From assembly GCA_963575745.1 (NCBI GenBank), contig CAUYUJ010016301.1, forward strand, positions 171,887-235,886: 64,000 nt of DNA, given 5' to 3'. Below the pieces are notes generated by a model, which was not told where the DNA came from, did no database searches, and worked only from the letters and a program-made list of their open reading frames with translations. A program made the translations under genes and the position numbers. Positions within the stretch are counted from its first letter, which is position 1. The number at the start of each line of letters is the position of its first letter. This DNA comes from Prorocentrum cordatum. Its lineage: Eukaryota > Sar > Dinophyceae > Prorocentrales > Prorocentraceae. Below, piece by piece: positions 1-9,006 of this stretch.

Positions 1-650
1 CAAGCCCAAATCATTGATACCCCGCCTGATTTCAACTCAGTCGGGCGAACTCGCGCGCTCGAGCTTTGGGCCCCCCAAACGGGCCCAAGGGGCTCCCGAG
101 AGGGCCCGAAGAGGGGCCCCAGAGGTGGTACATCGAAGGCCCCGCTCCCTCTGCAGTTGGCCCCCAGAAGCTTCCAAGAGGCTGCCAGTAACCCCCAGGA
201 GACCTCCGAGAGGCCTCCCCAGAGGTGCCAAGGTGGGTCATCCCTGTGGGGTGTTGGCCACCACGTCCCCACGAGGCCCCGAGAGTCCCCTCAAGGCCCT
301 GAGATCCGACGTTGCCGCAAAATTGCAACATCGCAGAAAATCACGACCGGAGCCCAAGACCAAATCTTCCTGTGTCATTTTTCGAGCCGGATCGATCTGT
401 CAGGGTCCCGGGCCCCGACATTGAGCGAAAGCGCCCGTTGGGAAAAAAAAAGCAACGCCAGGATCTCAGGGGACGCCTCCGAGAGCCATGCCCGAAGTCC
501 CCTCGAGACGCCTCCGAGGGCCACCCCCCGATCTGAGCCTGACGTGGGCCGGATCTGGAGCACGTCTGGGGCCGGACCTGGACGGGAGTCGCCCCCTCAT
601 GAGGGGGAGGCGGAAGACCGAGAGGGGGGAGGGCGAGGAGGGTACAGGGC
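1..650. other. GC-rich sequence, no gene recognised
   Basis: Open frames exist on both strands, but they overlap each other, are Pro/Arg/Gly-rich and show no domain. The sequence is full of GGCC/CCCC words typical of the non-genic DNA elsewhere in the window. I see nothing to annotate. Confidence 0.5.
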
Positions 651-654
651 AATC

Positions 655-780
655 TTTAATACATAGGATGTTTAAAAATATATGATTTACCGATAAATTC
701 ATGCATGAACTCATCGTTGTTTTTAATACAAAATCCCTTCATTTTGAATACATGATCCGCACGCGGGTCATGTATTAAAA
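655..780. repeat. AT-rich patch with inverted repeat
   Basis: An AT-rich island in GC-rich surroundings. AATACATGA and TCATGTATT face each other around 747-777, and flanking TTAATACA/TGTATTAA words extend the pairing. It could fold as a hairpin. No coding potential is visible. Confidence 0.5.
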
Positions 781-1047
781 ACGGCACTGTAAGGAGGAAG
801 GGCCACATGGGTCTAAGCGCAAACAAAAACTCCGACCAGCGGCGCACACACGGGAGGGCGGGGGGGAGGAGGGATAGGCTTCTCAGAAGCAGGGGTGCTT
901 CCAAGAAGCCGTCCCCTGTCCCCCTACCCGCCACTCCGCGTGGCCGATGATTCCGTTGTCGCCGTTCAAGGCTCCCTCGAGCGGACATCGAAAAGGCCGT
1001 CCCCGGAAGAGAAGGAGCAGTAACAGGGGCAGCAGGAAGGATGCATT

Positions 1048-1121
1048 AGGAGGAGGAGGAGGAGGAGGAGGAGGAGGAGAAGAGGAGGAGGAGGAGGAGG
1101 AGGAGGAGGAGGAGGAGGATG
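1048..1121. repeat. (GGA)n microsatellite
   Basis: Nearly pure GGA/GAG trinucleotide tract of about 70 bp. The polyglutamate/polyglycine reading frames across it are artefacts of the repeat. Confidence 0.9.
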
Positions 1122-1198
1122 GGAAGGGAAGGAAGATGGGCCCTCGCGTTCTGCTGCCTGTTCCTTCATCACTGCTTATACCGCGTACCCCACCAGAC

Positions 1199-1231
1199 GG
1201 CGACTTCTGGAACGGTGTTCCAGGAGTCGCC
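1199..1231. repeat. Short hairpin
   Basis: Two 15-bp arms (GGCGACTTCTGGAAC and its complement with one mismatch) surround a 3-base loop. Function unknown. Confidence 0.5.
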
Positions 1232-1419
1232 CGGTATCAGTTTGATCACACCCCTCCAGGGCCGACGCACACGAGGATAGGATGGGACAGGACATGCTGG
1301 GATAGGACGGGGCCCAAAACATGTCTTCGGTGGAAGGGACAAGCCATCATATACTTGTTCGGCACCGATATGAGGGGCGATATCCCACACCAGTGCCCCC
1401 GACAAGAGCACCTTACCAG

Positions 1420-1560
1420 GAGGAGAAGGAGGAGAAGGAGGAGGAGGAGGAGGAGGATGAAGAGGAGGAGGAAGACGAAGAGGAGGACTACGAGGAGGAG
1501 GAAGAAGAGGAGGAGGAGGAGAGTGAGGAGGAGGAGGAGGAGGAGGAGGAGGCGGAGAAG
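1420..1560. repeat. (GAG)n imperfect tract
   Basis: Trinucleotide repeat with interruptions such as GACGAA and GACTAC. It produces a long acidic frame on plus and Leu/Pro frames on minus. No gene is supported. Confidence 0.85.
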
Positions 1561-1635
1561 GGGACTGACAACGGATGTGAAAGCGGATGCTCTCGTAAGC
1601 GAAACGATGAAACGAAGCAAGGGGGGAAGCACGAC

Positions 1636-1725
1636 AGTGACACAAGACGAACACGGGCACGGAGGGCGGCCGCGCTACCGCGCCCATGGGCCAGAGCGGC
1701 GGCCGCAGAGGGGAACCACTAATGG
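1636..1725. repeat. Dispersed repeat R1, copy 1
   Basis: Shares the order ACACGGGCACG - GGGCG - GCCCATGGGCCA - GGCGGC - CACT with 36013-36090. The CCCATGGG centre lies in a GC-rich imperfect palindrome. Both copies lie next to GGA-type tracts. Confidence 0.55.
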
Positions 1726-1804
1726 GAGCAAGCGGTAAAAACAAACTTTCTGGGGCGGGCGATTAAACACATAGTTTCGCTGGCCCTTAGCGCCACCGCA
1801 ATAG

Positions 1805-1915
1805 CGGGGGGGGGGCGGGGCAGGCAGACGGAAAGTGAACAGTCCTGGGTGCTCCTGAGGCCCAGGGGGGGGGGGGGGGGCGCGGGCTGACAGTTCAGGG
1901 CGGGGGGCGGGGGGT
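1805..1915. repeat. G-run cluster
   Basis: Several runs of 6-15 G within about 110 bp, on a strand that could form G-quadruplexes. No gene here. Confidence 0.6.
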
Positions 1916-2111
1916 CAATCCAGAGCCGGGCAAGCAAAAGCTGGGAAGGACTTCGCGGGCTGAAGATTCGAATCCGCAAGGGCGGACAATTCGAGGCCGC
2001 GAGGGTTGATTTTGGCCAGCCCTAAATGGGAAGTAGAAAGTTCGGATCCGCCAGTCCTGCGCGGAAGGCAGACATTCTGCGCCGCCTTTAGCAGCGACCT
2101 CCTTCCCCATC

Positions 2112-2175
2112 TCCTCTTCCTATTCTCCTCCCCCTCCTCCTCCTCCTCCTCCCCCTCCTCCTTCCCCTCGCTTTT
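2112..2175. repeat. (TCC)n microsatellite
   Basis: CTCCTCC-type tract, the complement of the GGA tracts found throughout the window. Confidence 0.8.
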
Positions 2176-2344
2176 CTATCCCTTGTCACCGTCTCCCTGC
2201 TACTTATTGACCCTCTACAGTTACTAAATGTGAATACTGTTCCCCGTTCCCCCATGATGCACTCCGGAAGATTGCCCGCACCCCTCCGCGTGTTGTGTTT
2301 TAAATTGCACAGGTTTGGCGCGAATCCGTTTCTCATATTTGTGG

Positions 2345-2412
2345 TTTCAATCGGAACGTGTTCGGTTCTTCCAACAAAGTGTTCCCGCTGTAGCGCTGGC
2401 TTCATTTTCAAA
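2345..2412. repeat. Dispersed repeat R2, copy 1
   Basis: GAAC-TGTTCGGTTCTTCC, then GCG-TGGC-TCATTTTCAA, matches 9163-9226 at about 80% by eye. It lies in a relatively AT-rich spacer with no reading frame I recognise. Confidence 0.5.
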
Positions 2413-2599
2413 TCCGTTCGGTTCGAATCCTCCCGCGTGCTGTGTTTTTACATATAAAAGATTATCCCGGCAAAGCAACCTAACAGCCATGTGTAGGAGC
2501 ATATCTGGAAGCATTCCCCTTAAGATTCGGATGAGAATCCAGTTGTAGAATTCTGCTGTTCTCGCAGTCGTTGTCGCATTCGCGAGGACAGTCGCAGTG

Positions 2600-2946
2600 G
2601 CAACGGCAGTCGCAGTCACAGCCTCAGCCTCAGCCTGCCTCAGCCTCAGCCTCCGCCTGCCTCAGCCTCAGCCTGCCTCAGCCTCAGCCTCAGCCTGCTT
2701 TAGCCTCAGCATCAGTCTGCCTTCGGCCTCGGCCTCAGCCTCAGCCTGCCTCAGCCTCAGCCTGCATCAGCCTCAGCCTCAGCCTCAGCCTGCCTCAGCA
2801 TCAGCCTGCCTCAGCCTCAGCCTCAGCCTCAGCCTGCCTCTGCCTCAGCCTCAGCCTGCTTCAGCCTCAGCCTCAGTCTGCCGTCGGCCTCGGCCTCAGC
2901 CTCAGCCTGCCTCAGCCTCAGCCTGCATCAGCCTCAGCCTCAGCAC
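2600..2946. repeat. CAGCCT/CTGCCT minisatellite
   Basis: About 345 bp of CAGCCT and CTGCCT hexamers in higher-order 16-22 bp patterns. Two plus-strand frames stay open through it (Pro-Gln-Ala-Ser and Ser-Leu-Ala-Cys repeats) only because the units lack stops. I do not count these as genes. Confidence 0.85.
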
Positions 2947-2959
2947 GAAGCGACCCAGC

Positions 2960-3402
2960 TAGAAGGACAAAGCGCTGAATGTACACCGATGTGTTCGACG
3001 ACTGCGTATGTAATGATGTGACGATATACAGACTGAGCCCTTCGTGAATGTCTACATGTTTTTCTGACGCCTACAAACGGCGCTGACGTGTGTGAGAAAA
3101 TTGTCCGCGCAGCAAAAGCCGGCGAAGCGTGCGGGAGCTCGCATGCTGAGACAGACTACGTCTGCAGACCGCCAGCTGCAAAAAGTTGCGAGCGGCTCTT
3201 GGAAGATGTTTACGGAACGGAGCTACGGTGTCTGAAAACATTGGCATCGAAGGGAAGAGCCTCGGAGCCCTGCAACCTGAGAAACACCGCAGGAACTCGC
3301 ATACTGAAAAGGAATGCATTGCAAACCGCACGCTGCGAACCCTGCAGGCTGAGAAGCACCGCAGGATGTCGCATGCTGAAAAGCACTTGTACTGCAGAGC
3401 GC
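2960..3402. repeat. ~0.44 kb direct repeat, copy 1
   Basis: Nearly identical to 5722-6131, the main difference being 33 bp present only here (near 3130-3165). In minus-strand terms it lies downstream of the 3724-4794 gene, and copy 2 lies downstream of the 6264-8459 gene. It may therefore be a shared 3' flank, or the trace of a segmental duplication. It contains early variants of the 19-bp motif annotated separately. Confidence 0.85.
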
Positions 3403-3723
3403 TAGCATCTATCTCGGGCTCGGACCCCCCCGTCCTGATCCAGAACGTGTCCGGCCACGGCCTGAAAATGCCGTTCCAACTCCCGAGGATCAGCTGGCAC
3501 TCCGGCTCTGGGACACTCCAGTACGTCTTGAGCACCTTGAGCCAGGCCCCATCTCGGGATCCCCACAGCACGCTGTACTTGACCGAGACCGTGCCGAACT
3601 CATAACAATTGACCTCCGAAGGACCTGCGAGTGCAGGCTGAGAAACACCACGCGATTGCAGGGCACGGCATTGCGTGTCACATGAGTGCAGGCTGAGAAG
3701 CACCACATCTCGTTTGCCAGAGA
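3403..3723. other. Spacer downstream of the 3724-4794 gene
   Basis: About 320 bp between the direct repeat and the stop of the minus-strand gene. Two copies of the 19-bp motif (3632, 3693) lie here. No other gene is seen, and it may be 3' UTR. Confidence 0.4.
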
Positions 3724-4794
3724 TCACTCCCAGGTTATTTGATCCCGCAACACCAGCCACGGCGTAGCTGCCACAGGGGCCGCAGATAGCAACGGTTCGG
3801 TCACCCAATTGGCGTTCCGGTGAGTCACAATTCGCGCGTGGCTCCACGAGCCTGTGTAGCGCGATTTGCGGGGCACCAGTGTGCTGTAGGTGTTGTTGCC
3901 GTAGCAGAAGACGGCCTCTGGAGCCCAGTGCGGATTCCAGCGGACAGCGTAGACCCTGTGGACGCCATTGCGGATGACGTCGCGCGCACCTTCGATATGT
4001 GCCACCCATCGAAGCCAGTCAAATGCTGAGCCATCGGTGATGTCAACAGCACCTGGGGCAGTCTCGCCATGGTGGTAGTGCAACAGCGATTGGAGAGCGG
4101 CGCTGGCTTCGTCGCGGCCCACAATCTGGCGCGAGCAGGCTGCCTCTTGCAGGTGCTCCTGTGTGAAGAGCAGTGGGGCATCACCGCCAGTCTCGGCAGG
4201 CTGAGCAGCGCCACCGTCAGGCACGGCAGTCTGAGCAGCGCCGCCACGAGGAACATGAGGCTGAGCAGCGCCAGGCTCAGGCACGGCAGGCTGAGCAACG
4301 GCGCGTGGTGGACCGACATAGGTGGGCTCATCGGGTCGGCCGTTCTTATGGTAATGCAGGCGCATGGCTGAACCGTCTGCACGACGGAACTCGAAGAAGT
4401 GCCTGCCGTGGCCATCCGTGTTGGAGTAGTTAGGGTCGCGCTCTGTCTCGATGATGCGAAAGAGAACCTGGGCGATGCCCTGCCCGATTATGCGCTCAGC
4501 GAAACCCGGAGCGGCAGACCGAAGCAGTTGCTTCCAGTCGTAGGACGGGTCGTTTGTTACGTCTTTGAACGACAAGTTGTTGACAATGCACTCGGCGCGC
4601 AGCGCGCGCTGCCACTGGCAGGCGGTCTTGCCGCCCATCCCTGGTGTACGGCGGATGTCTTCGAGGTGAGCCTGCTCAAAGACCACGTCGACACCTGGCT
4701 GAGGAGTCGGTGCGGGCGGATCCGGCAGAATCTCCCACGGGCCATCGCACGGGGCCGGGGGTGGCGGGGGCGATGCCTTGCCGCGTGCTGGCAT
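3724..4794 (-). CDS. Unknown protein with GA-x-QP repeats
   Basis: I do not recognise this protein. From the Met at 4794 it is 356 residues. The frame opens 20 codons earlier, at 4854, but those codons include a repeat copy read in another frame, so I prefer the internal Met (MPARGKASPPPP). The N-terminus is Pro-rich. A globular-looking part follows (KTACQWQRALRAECIVNNLSF onward, with RHFFEF and RLHYHK). The middle holds four or five GAAQP/AVAQPA units encoded by the dispersed 19-bp motif. A second conserved-looking part contains DWLRWVAHIEGARDVI and WNPHWAPEAVFCYGNN, then SRYTGSW. Composition is balanced and hydrophobic residues are spaced as in a folded protein, unlike the antisense frames. 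The next gene upstream (6264-8459) has the same strand and the same motif insertions, so the two may belong to one duplicated locus. A non-enzymatic or binding role cannot be judged. Confidence 0.65.
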   Translation of the reverse strand: MPARGKASPPPPPAPCDGPWEILPDPPAPTPQPGVDVVFEQAHLEDIRRTPGMGGKTACQWQRALRAECIVNNLSFKDVTNDPSYDWKQLLRSAAPGFAERIIGQGIAQVLFRIIETERDPNYSNTDGHGRHFFEFRRADGSAMRLHYHKNGRPDEPTYVGPPRAVAQPAVPEPGAAQPHVPRGGAAQTAVPDGGAAQPAETGGDAPLLFTQEHLQEAACSRQIVGRDEASAALQSLLHYHHGETAPGAVDITDGSAFDWLRWVAHIEGARDVIRNGVHRVYAVRWNPHWAPEAVFCYGNNTYSTLVPRKSRYTGSWSHARIVTHRNANWVTEPLLSAAPVAATPWLVLRDQITWE

Positions 4795-4859
4795 TGTGAC
4801 AAGGCAGGCTGAGGAGCACCGCCGCGGCTGGACGGCCAGGTGAAACTCGAGCAAACATG

Positions 4860-5710
4860 GTTAAGGATGATGATGATGGTGTTGATAGGAAACCCGGCAT
4901 CAGCGAGTTGATGTACAATGAGGTGTCCGCAAACGAGACACTGCTGTCAACGCTGTTATAACTAACCACAAACGAGACACTGCTATCAACGCTTGCACAA
5001 TTAAAAAGAAACGCTGGCATTGACACTACTAGCAATACCAAAGTGGAGTTTAAACGAGGCACTGCCATCAACCGATTCAACTTCCAATGAAAGAAGATCA
5101 CAAATGAGTTCACTCTGAAGTGACCCATGGGTATCAATGCGAGAAGTCTCTGCAAACTATTCACTCATGGCGACCGCCGCGCACACGCGTGTAGGAAATC
5201 GTTGATGATGATAGTGATAATGGAGTGGGGGCCAGTAATGCAGATACACTGCTGTGCATTCACTTGCTGCGAAAAGAAACTCTGTATGAATGAGTTGATA
5301 TATAATGAGTTGTCCACAAACGAGACACTGCTATCAACGCTTGTATAAGTAAAAAGAAACGCTGCTATCGACACTTCCCCCAATACTAAAGTTGTCTTTA
5401 AACGAGTCACTGCCATGAACGGCTTCAACTACAGTGTAACGAAAGGAACTGCAGGCTGAGAAGCACCGCAGGCCAACGTGAACCAGTCGTGGTGATGAGG
5501 ATGAGTGAAATCTGCGATGATGATAGCGATCATGAAGTCGGTTGTAGGAACCCACTTTTGTAGTAACCAACATACACTGGTATGCATTCACTTATGGTGA
5601 AAGGAAACTCGGTATCAGTGAGTTGATATAGAATGAGTTGTCCGCAAACGAGACACTGCTATCAACGCTTTTAGAACGAAGCGAACCCATCAGAACACTG
5701 TTACCAACGG
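4860..5710. repeat. Degenerate ~330-390 bp tandem spacer repeat
   Basis: The block GAGTTGAT(A/G)TA-AATGAG(G/T)TGTCC followed by CAAACGAGACACTGCT recurs near 4915, 5290 and 5625. It is accompanied by GATGATGATAG-type words and TGCATTCACTT. This gives roughly two and a half units filling the spacer between the two minus-strand genes. No coding region is seen. It may contain the promoter of the 3724-4794 gene, but no recognisable element is visible. Confidence 0.7.
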
Positions 5711-5721
5711 AAAGAATGCTG

Positions 5722-6131
5722 TAGAAGGACAAAGCGCTGAATGTACACCGATGTGTTCGACGACTGCGTATGTAATGATGTGACGATATACAGACTGAGC
5801 CCTTCGTGAATGTCTACATGTTTTTCTGACGCCTACAAACGGCGCTGACGTGTGTGAGAAAATTGTCCGCGCAGCAAAAGCCGGCGAAGCGTGCAGACAG
5901 CCAGCTGCAAAAGGTTGCGAGCGGCTCTTGGAAGACGTTTACGGAACGGAGCTACGGTGTCTGAAAACATTGGCATCGAAGCGAAGAGCCTCGGAGCCCT
6001 GCAGCCTGAGAAACACCGCAGGAACTCGCATACTGAAAAGGAATGCATTGCAAACCGCACGTTGCGAACCCTGCAGGCTGAGAAGCACCGCAGGATGTCG
6101 CATGCTGAAAAGCACTTGTACTGCAGAGCGC
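5722..6131. repeat. ~0.41 kb direct repeat, copy 2
   Basis: Second copy of 2960-3402 in the same orientation, lacking 33 bp. It sits about 130 bp beyond the stop of the 6264-8459 gene. The spacer 6132-6263 carries two more 19-bp motif copies. Confidence 0.85.
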
Positions 6132-6263
6132 AGGCTGCGAAACCTGCAGGCTGAGAAGCACCGCAGGAACTCGCATGCTTTCGAACACTACTGCTCGAGA
6201 CCGCAGCTGGAGAGCGGCAGACCGCAGGCTGAGAAGCACCGCGGGCAGAGAGACTTGCAAAAC

Positions 6264-8459
6264 TCAGATGTCCTGATCGTCTTGGAGGAAGTCACGCCAG
6301 TCCGGCGGCTGCCAAGAATCGATGATGCGCCTGGAGCCACCGCCCGTGCTGCCGCCGATGTCCAGGTAGTCGCCATCGCCCCTGAACAGACGGCCGTGCC
6401 CGCACGCCAGAATCGCTTGGTTGCGGATTTGAAGCAGCGCTCCGCTCTCAAACATCTGCAACACGTCCAGCTGCCTGCGCGTGAAGTTCGGCTTTGCCTG
6501 GCCAGCCTGGGCAGACAGATGGAGGGAAAGCCGCTCCCCCTCGTTGTAGCGCGCGATGGCCTCGGCCTTCTGGTGGTGCAGCCGGCGCCGCTGTTGCCGC
6601 AGAGCTTCCTCGGGAACTGCTGCATCACGGCCCTCACTGTGATCAGCTTGCAACGCTTGCGTTAGCCAATCAACGTCGAAGCGCCCTGAGAAGGCCAGCA
6701 CCTCCCAGATCTGTTTGGTACCGGCCACACGTTGCAAATGGCGATGCCACCGCTTACGCTTCTGGTCTTTCACAAACTTGGCGACGCTACCCAGACCTGC
6801 ACCCTTGGCCTGGCCACCTTTTCCCGCAGGCTGAGAAGCACCGTGAGAACCTTTCTTACCGCCTGGCCCTTTGTTCGGACCCTGCGGAACCGCATGGCCC
6901 CCTTGTGGCGCAGACTTGCCTTTCGCTTTTCCCTTTTCGATATCCCGTTCCTGAAGCGCACGCTGCTGCCGCGACTGCTCGTACTGGTCGCGAGCTACTC
7001 TGACCAATTCCTGGCGCTCAGGCTCCGTGAGAACGTAGCGCATGTCGTCGATGTTCTTGCTCCGCAGAAAGTCATGTCGAAGCTTAAGGACAGAGAGAAT
7101 GGCTCGGCCAGTCTCCTCCTGAGACGCAAAGGCCGTGTCATATTCCGAGCCAGGCTGAGGAGCGCCAGCTGGATCAGTGTCCGCTGGCTCCGTGGACTTC
7201 CTCTTTTTGAAAAGCAAGAGACTGAGATGATGGAGGACTTTCGGATCGTACTCCTCGTCGTACCTGTCGTCCCAAAGCTGCCTCAGCTCCCTGTGCAAGT
7301 CGTCCGCGCGATTCTGAACGACATCCTCGACGTAGTCGGGATCACCCGGTGAAGTCGGTGAAAGCGGAGGAGCAGAACTCGGCGACCGATCCCAATGCAC
7401 AGAAGACTCGCGGTCCGCCTGTACGCTGACGTCGGCGTCGGAGACGTTTTCGACGACAATTTTCCGCCTCTTGCTCTCCCCAGGCTGAATAGCACCAGGG
7501 AGAGTGAGCACAACCGCCACCGCATCGTGTGCGTCGTTGCGCATGCCACGATCCGTAAAAGACGCGCCAACGGCAATGGAGCAGAAACGGGCGACTGCTC
7601 CGCAGACCGCGACGTGGTCGCCTTTGAGGTCGGCCGGAGTGGCATGGACCTCCCATACCTTCTCGTCGTTCTGCTCGCGCTGGTAAGCCTCCCGCGCCTC
7701 CTGGAAAGTGAGGTTGTCGTCGCCGACTACAAGCACAACGACTGCCTCGTTTAGATTCTCAAGAATCTTGGCCAGGCCGTCCAGGTGCAAGCGGAGATGG
7801 CGAACTGTCCGCTTTCGAGTCTGGATGCTCGGCGGTTTCTTGCCGCACACGATGTGCATGTTGGCGATCACCACGTGGAACTTGTCATGGCCTGGTTTGT
7901 TCACCTCAAAATGTGAAATAACAGCATCAATATCTCGGCCGCTAGGAGGCCTGTAAACTTTGCTGTCTTCGCACAGAGTCAGTTCCGCAGGCTGAGAAGC
8001 ACCGCGGAACCCCCAGAGAGTCAAGTAGTTGTCGACCTCCAAGAAGCGAATGCCATCACCGAAAGGCTTACTGAGGATCTCTGTCACGTTGATCCCTGCT
8101 CGGCGAAAGCCTTCACGGAACGCACCGACCTCGCAGCCACAGACCATATCAGCATCAGCGGTCTCCACTATCTTGGCGCACAACCTTCCGAAGTTAGCGC
8201 AGTGAGTGGCCGCCTGCTTACCAGTCATCATGCCCTGCTCGAACCCGAAATTGAACGAGGCGACCGTGAAAGACGCAGGCTGCACAGCGCCAGAACCAGG
8301 CGTCTGTCCACCTTCCTCCGCAGGCTGAGAAGCACCGCGAGGCGGCGCAGGCTGAGAAGCACCGCGAGGCGGCGACACTTCGGACGAGCCTCGCGGAGCA
8401 GAGGCTGCGGATGAACGTTGGACATGGGGGTACGGCCAGGGGAACGCCATTGCAATCAA
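6264..8459 (-). CDS. Endonuclease/exonuclease/phosphatase-fold protein
   Basis: A 731-residue intact frame. Residues about 63-320 show the order of motifs expected of the EEP (DNase I-like/exonuclease III-like) superfamily. They are FTVASFN (Asn70), VCGCEVG (Glu110), IANMHIV (Asn200, His202), VVGDDNL (Asp247-Asn249) and a final NDAHDAVAVV (His311). Metal-dependent phosphodiester cleavage is the family activity, and the substrate here is unknown. The N-terminus (MIAMAFPWPYPHVQ) is not a clear signal peptide. GASQPA-type hexapeptides from the 19-bp repeat occur at about residues 33, 42, 58, 153, 321 and further on. The one at 153 lies inside the EEP domain. Residues 450-731 are charged and helical (QRALQERDIEKGKAKGK, KRKRWHRHLQRV), with no domain I recognise and no reverse transcriptase, so it is not an obvious LINE ORF2. 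It could be a transposon-derived or a host gene. All expected catalytic residues are visible. Confidence 0.7.
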   Translation of the reverse strand: MIAMAFPWPYPHVQRSSAASAPRGSSEVSPPRGASQPAPPRGASQPAEEGGQTPGSGAVQPASFTVASFNFGFEQGMMTGKQAATHCANFGRLCAKIVETADADMVCGCEVGAFREGFRRAGINVTEILSKPFGDGIRFLEVDNYLTLWGFRGASQPAELTLCEDSKVYRPPSGRDIDAVISHFEVNKPGHDKFHVVIANMHIVCGKKPPSIQTRKRTVRHLRLHLDGLAKILENLNEAVVVLVVGDDNLTFQEAREAYQREQNDEKVWEVHATPADLKGDHVAVCGAVARFCSIAVGASFTDRGMRNDAHDAVAVVLTLPGAIQPGESKRRKIVVENVSDADVSVQADRESSVHWDRSPSSAPPLSPTSPGDPDYVEDVVQNRADDLHRELRQLWDDRYDEEYDPKVLHHLSLLLFKKRKSTEPADTDPAGAPQPGSEYDTAFASQEETGRAILSVLKLRHDFLRSKNIDDMRYVLTEPERQELVRVARDQYEQSRQQRALQERDIEKGKAKGKSAPQGGHAVPQGPNKGPGGKKGSHGASQPAGKGGQAKGAGLGSVAKFVKDQKRKRWHRHLQRVAGTKQIWEVLAFSGRFDVDWLTQALQADHSEGRDAAVPEEALRQQRRRLHHQKAEAIARYNEGERLSLHLSAQAGQAKPNFTRRQLDVLQMFESGALLQIRNQAILACGHGRLFRGDGDYLDIGGSTGGGSRRIIDSWQPPDWRDFLQDDQDI

Positions 8460-8573
8460 AACTCAGTGGACTGCAGTGAATGAATGTAGTGGCCAATTGA
8501 ATGCAGAGGACTGCAGTGTCACTAGCAAGTCCTGAACCAAACACAGCTGTGGCGGAAGGAATATGAAGCGTCT

Positions 8574-9006
8574 GGCTATTCAAAATGTTGCCCGGCAATG
8601 GAGTTCTGGGAACTCGAAGACCAGGAAGTGGACTAGAGTTGGCTCTGGGCATCCAAAATGTAGCCCAGGAATGGAGTTCTGGGAACTCGAAGAGCACGAA
8701 GTGGCTTACAGTTGGCTCCGGGCATCCAAAATGTGGCCCGGGAATGGAGTTCTGGGAAATGGAAGAACACGAAGTGGCCTACAGTTGGCTCCGGGCATCC
8801 AGAATGTGGCCCGGGAATGGCGTTCTGGGATGTCGAAGAGCACGAAGTGGCCTACAGTTGCATCCGGCCCCCCAGAATGTGGCCCGGGAATGGCGTTCTG
8901 GGATGTCGAAGAGCACGAAGTGGCCTACAGTTGCATCCGGCCCCCCAGAATGTGGCCTGGGAATGGAGTTCTGGGAAGGCGAAGAGCACGAAGTGTGTGA
9001 CTGTTG
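8574..9006. repeat. 73-bp tandem array, ~6 copies
   Basis: Unit boundaries fall at about 8574, 8647, 8720, 8793, 8866 and 8939. Each unit contains AATGTGGCCCGGGAATGG, then GTTCTGGGA and GAAGAGCACGAAGTGGCC. Because 73 is not a multiple of 3 and the unit has no stops, all three plus frames stay open and each encodes the same peptide set, phase-shifted. This is not evidence for a gene. Confidence 0.9.

Larger units (their letters stand above)
3265..8370 (-). repeat. Dispersed 19-bp motif GCAGGCTGAGAAGCACCGC
   Basis: At least 18 copies or close variants occur on the plus strand, for example near 3270, 3341, 3632, 3693, 4197-4300, 4805, 5452, 6000, 6073, 6147, 6225, 6827, 7150, 7480, 7988, 8277, 8322 and 8348. 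All have the same orientation. Inside the two minus-strand genes the complement always reads Gly-Ala-(Ser/Ala/Val/Ile/Pro)-Gln-Pro. Between genes it appears without an open frame. The motif is absent or rare outside 3.2-8.4 kb. Confidence 0.85.

Noticed and set aside
2571-2978. Pro-Gln-Ala-Ser repeat protein
   Set aside because: Two frames are equally open through the CAGCCT minisatellite, so it is a repeat artefact.
3265-8370. CRISPR-like array of the 19-bp motif
   Set aside because: Spacing is irregular, copies lie inside coding frames, and there are no uniform spacers or cas genes.
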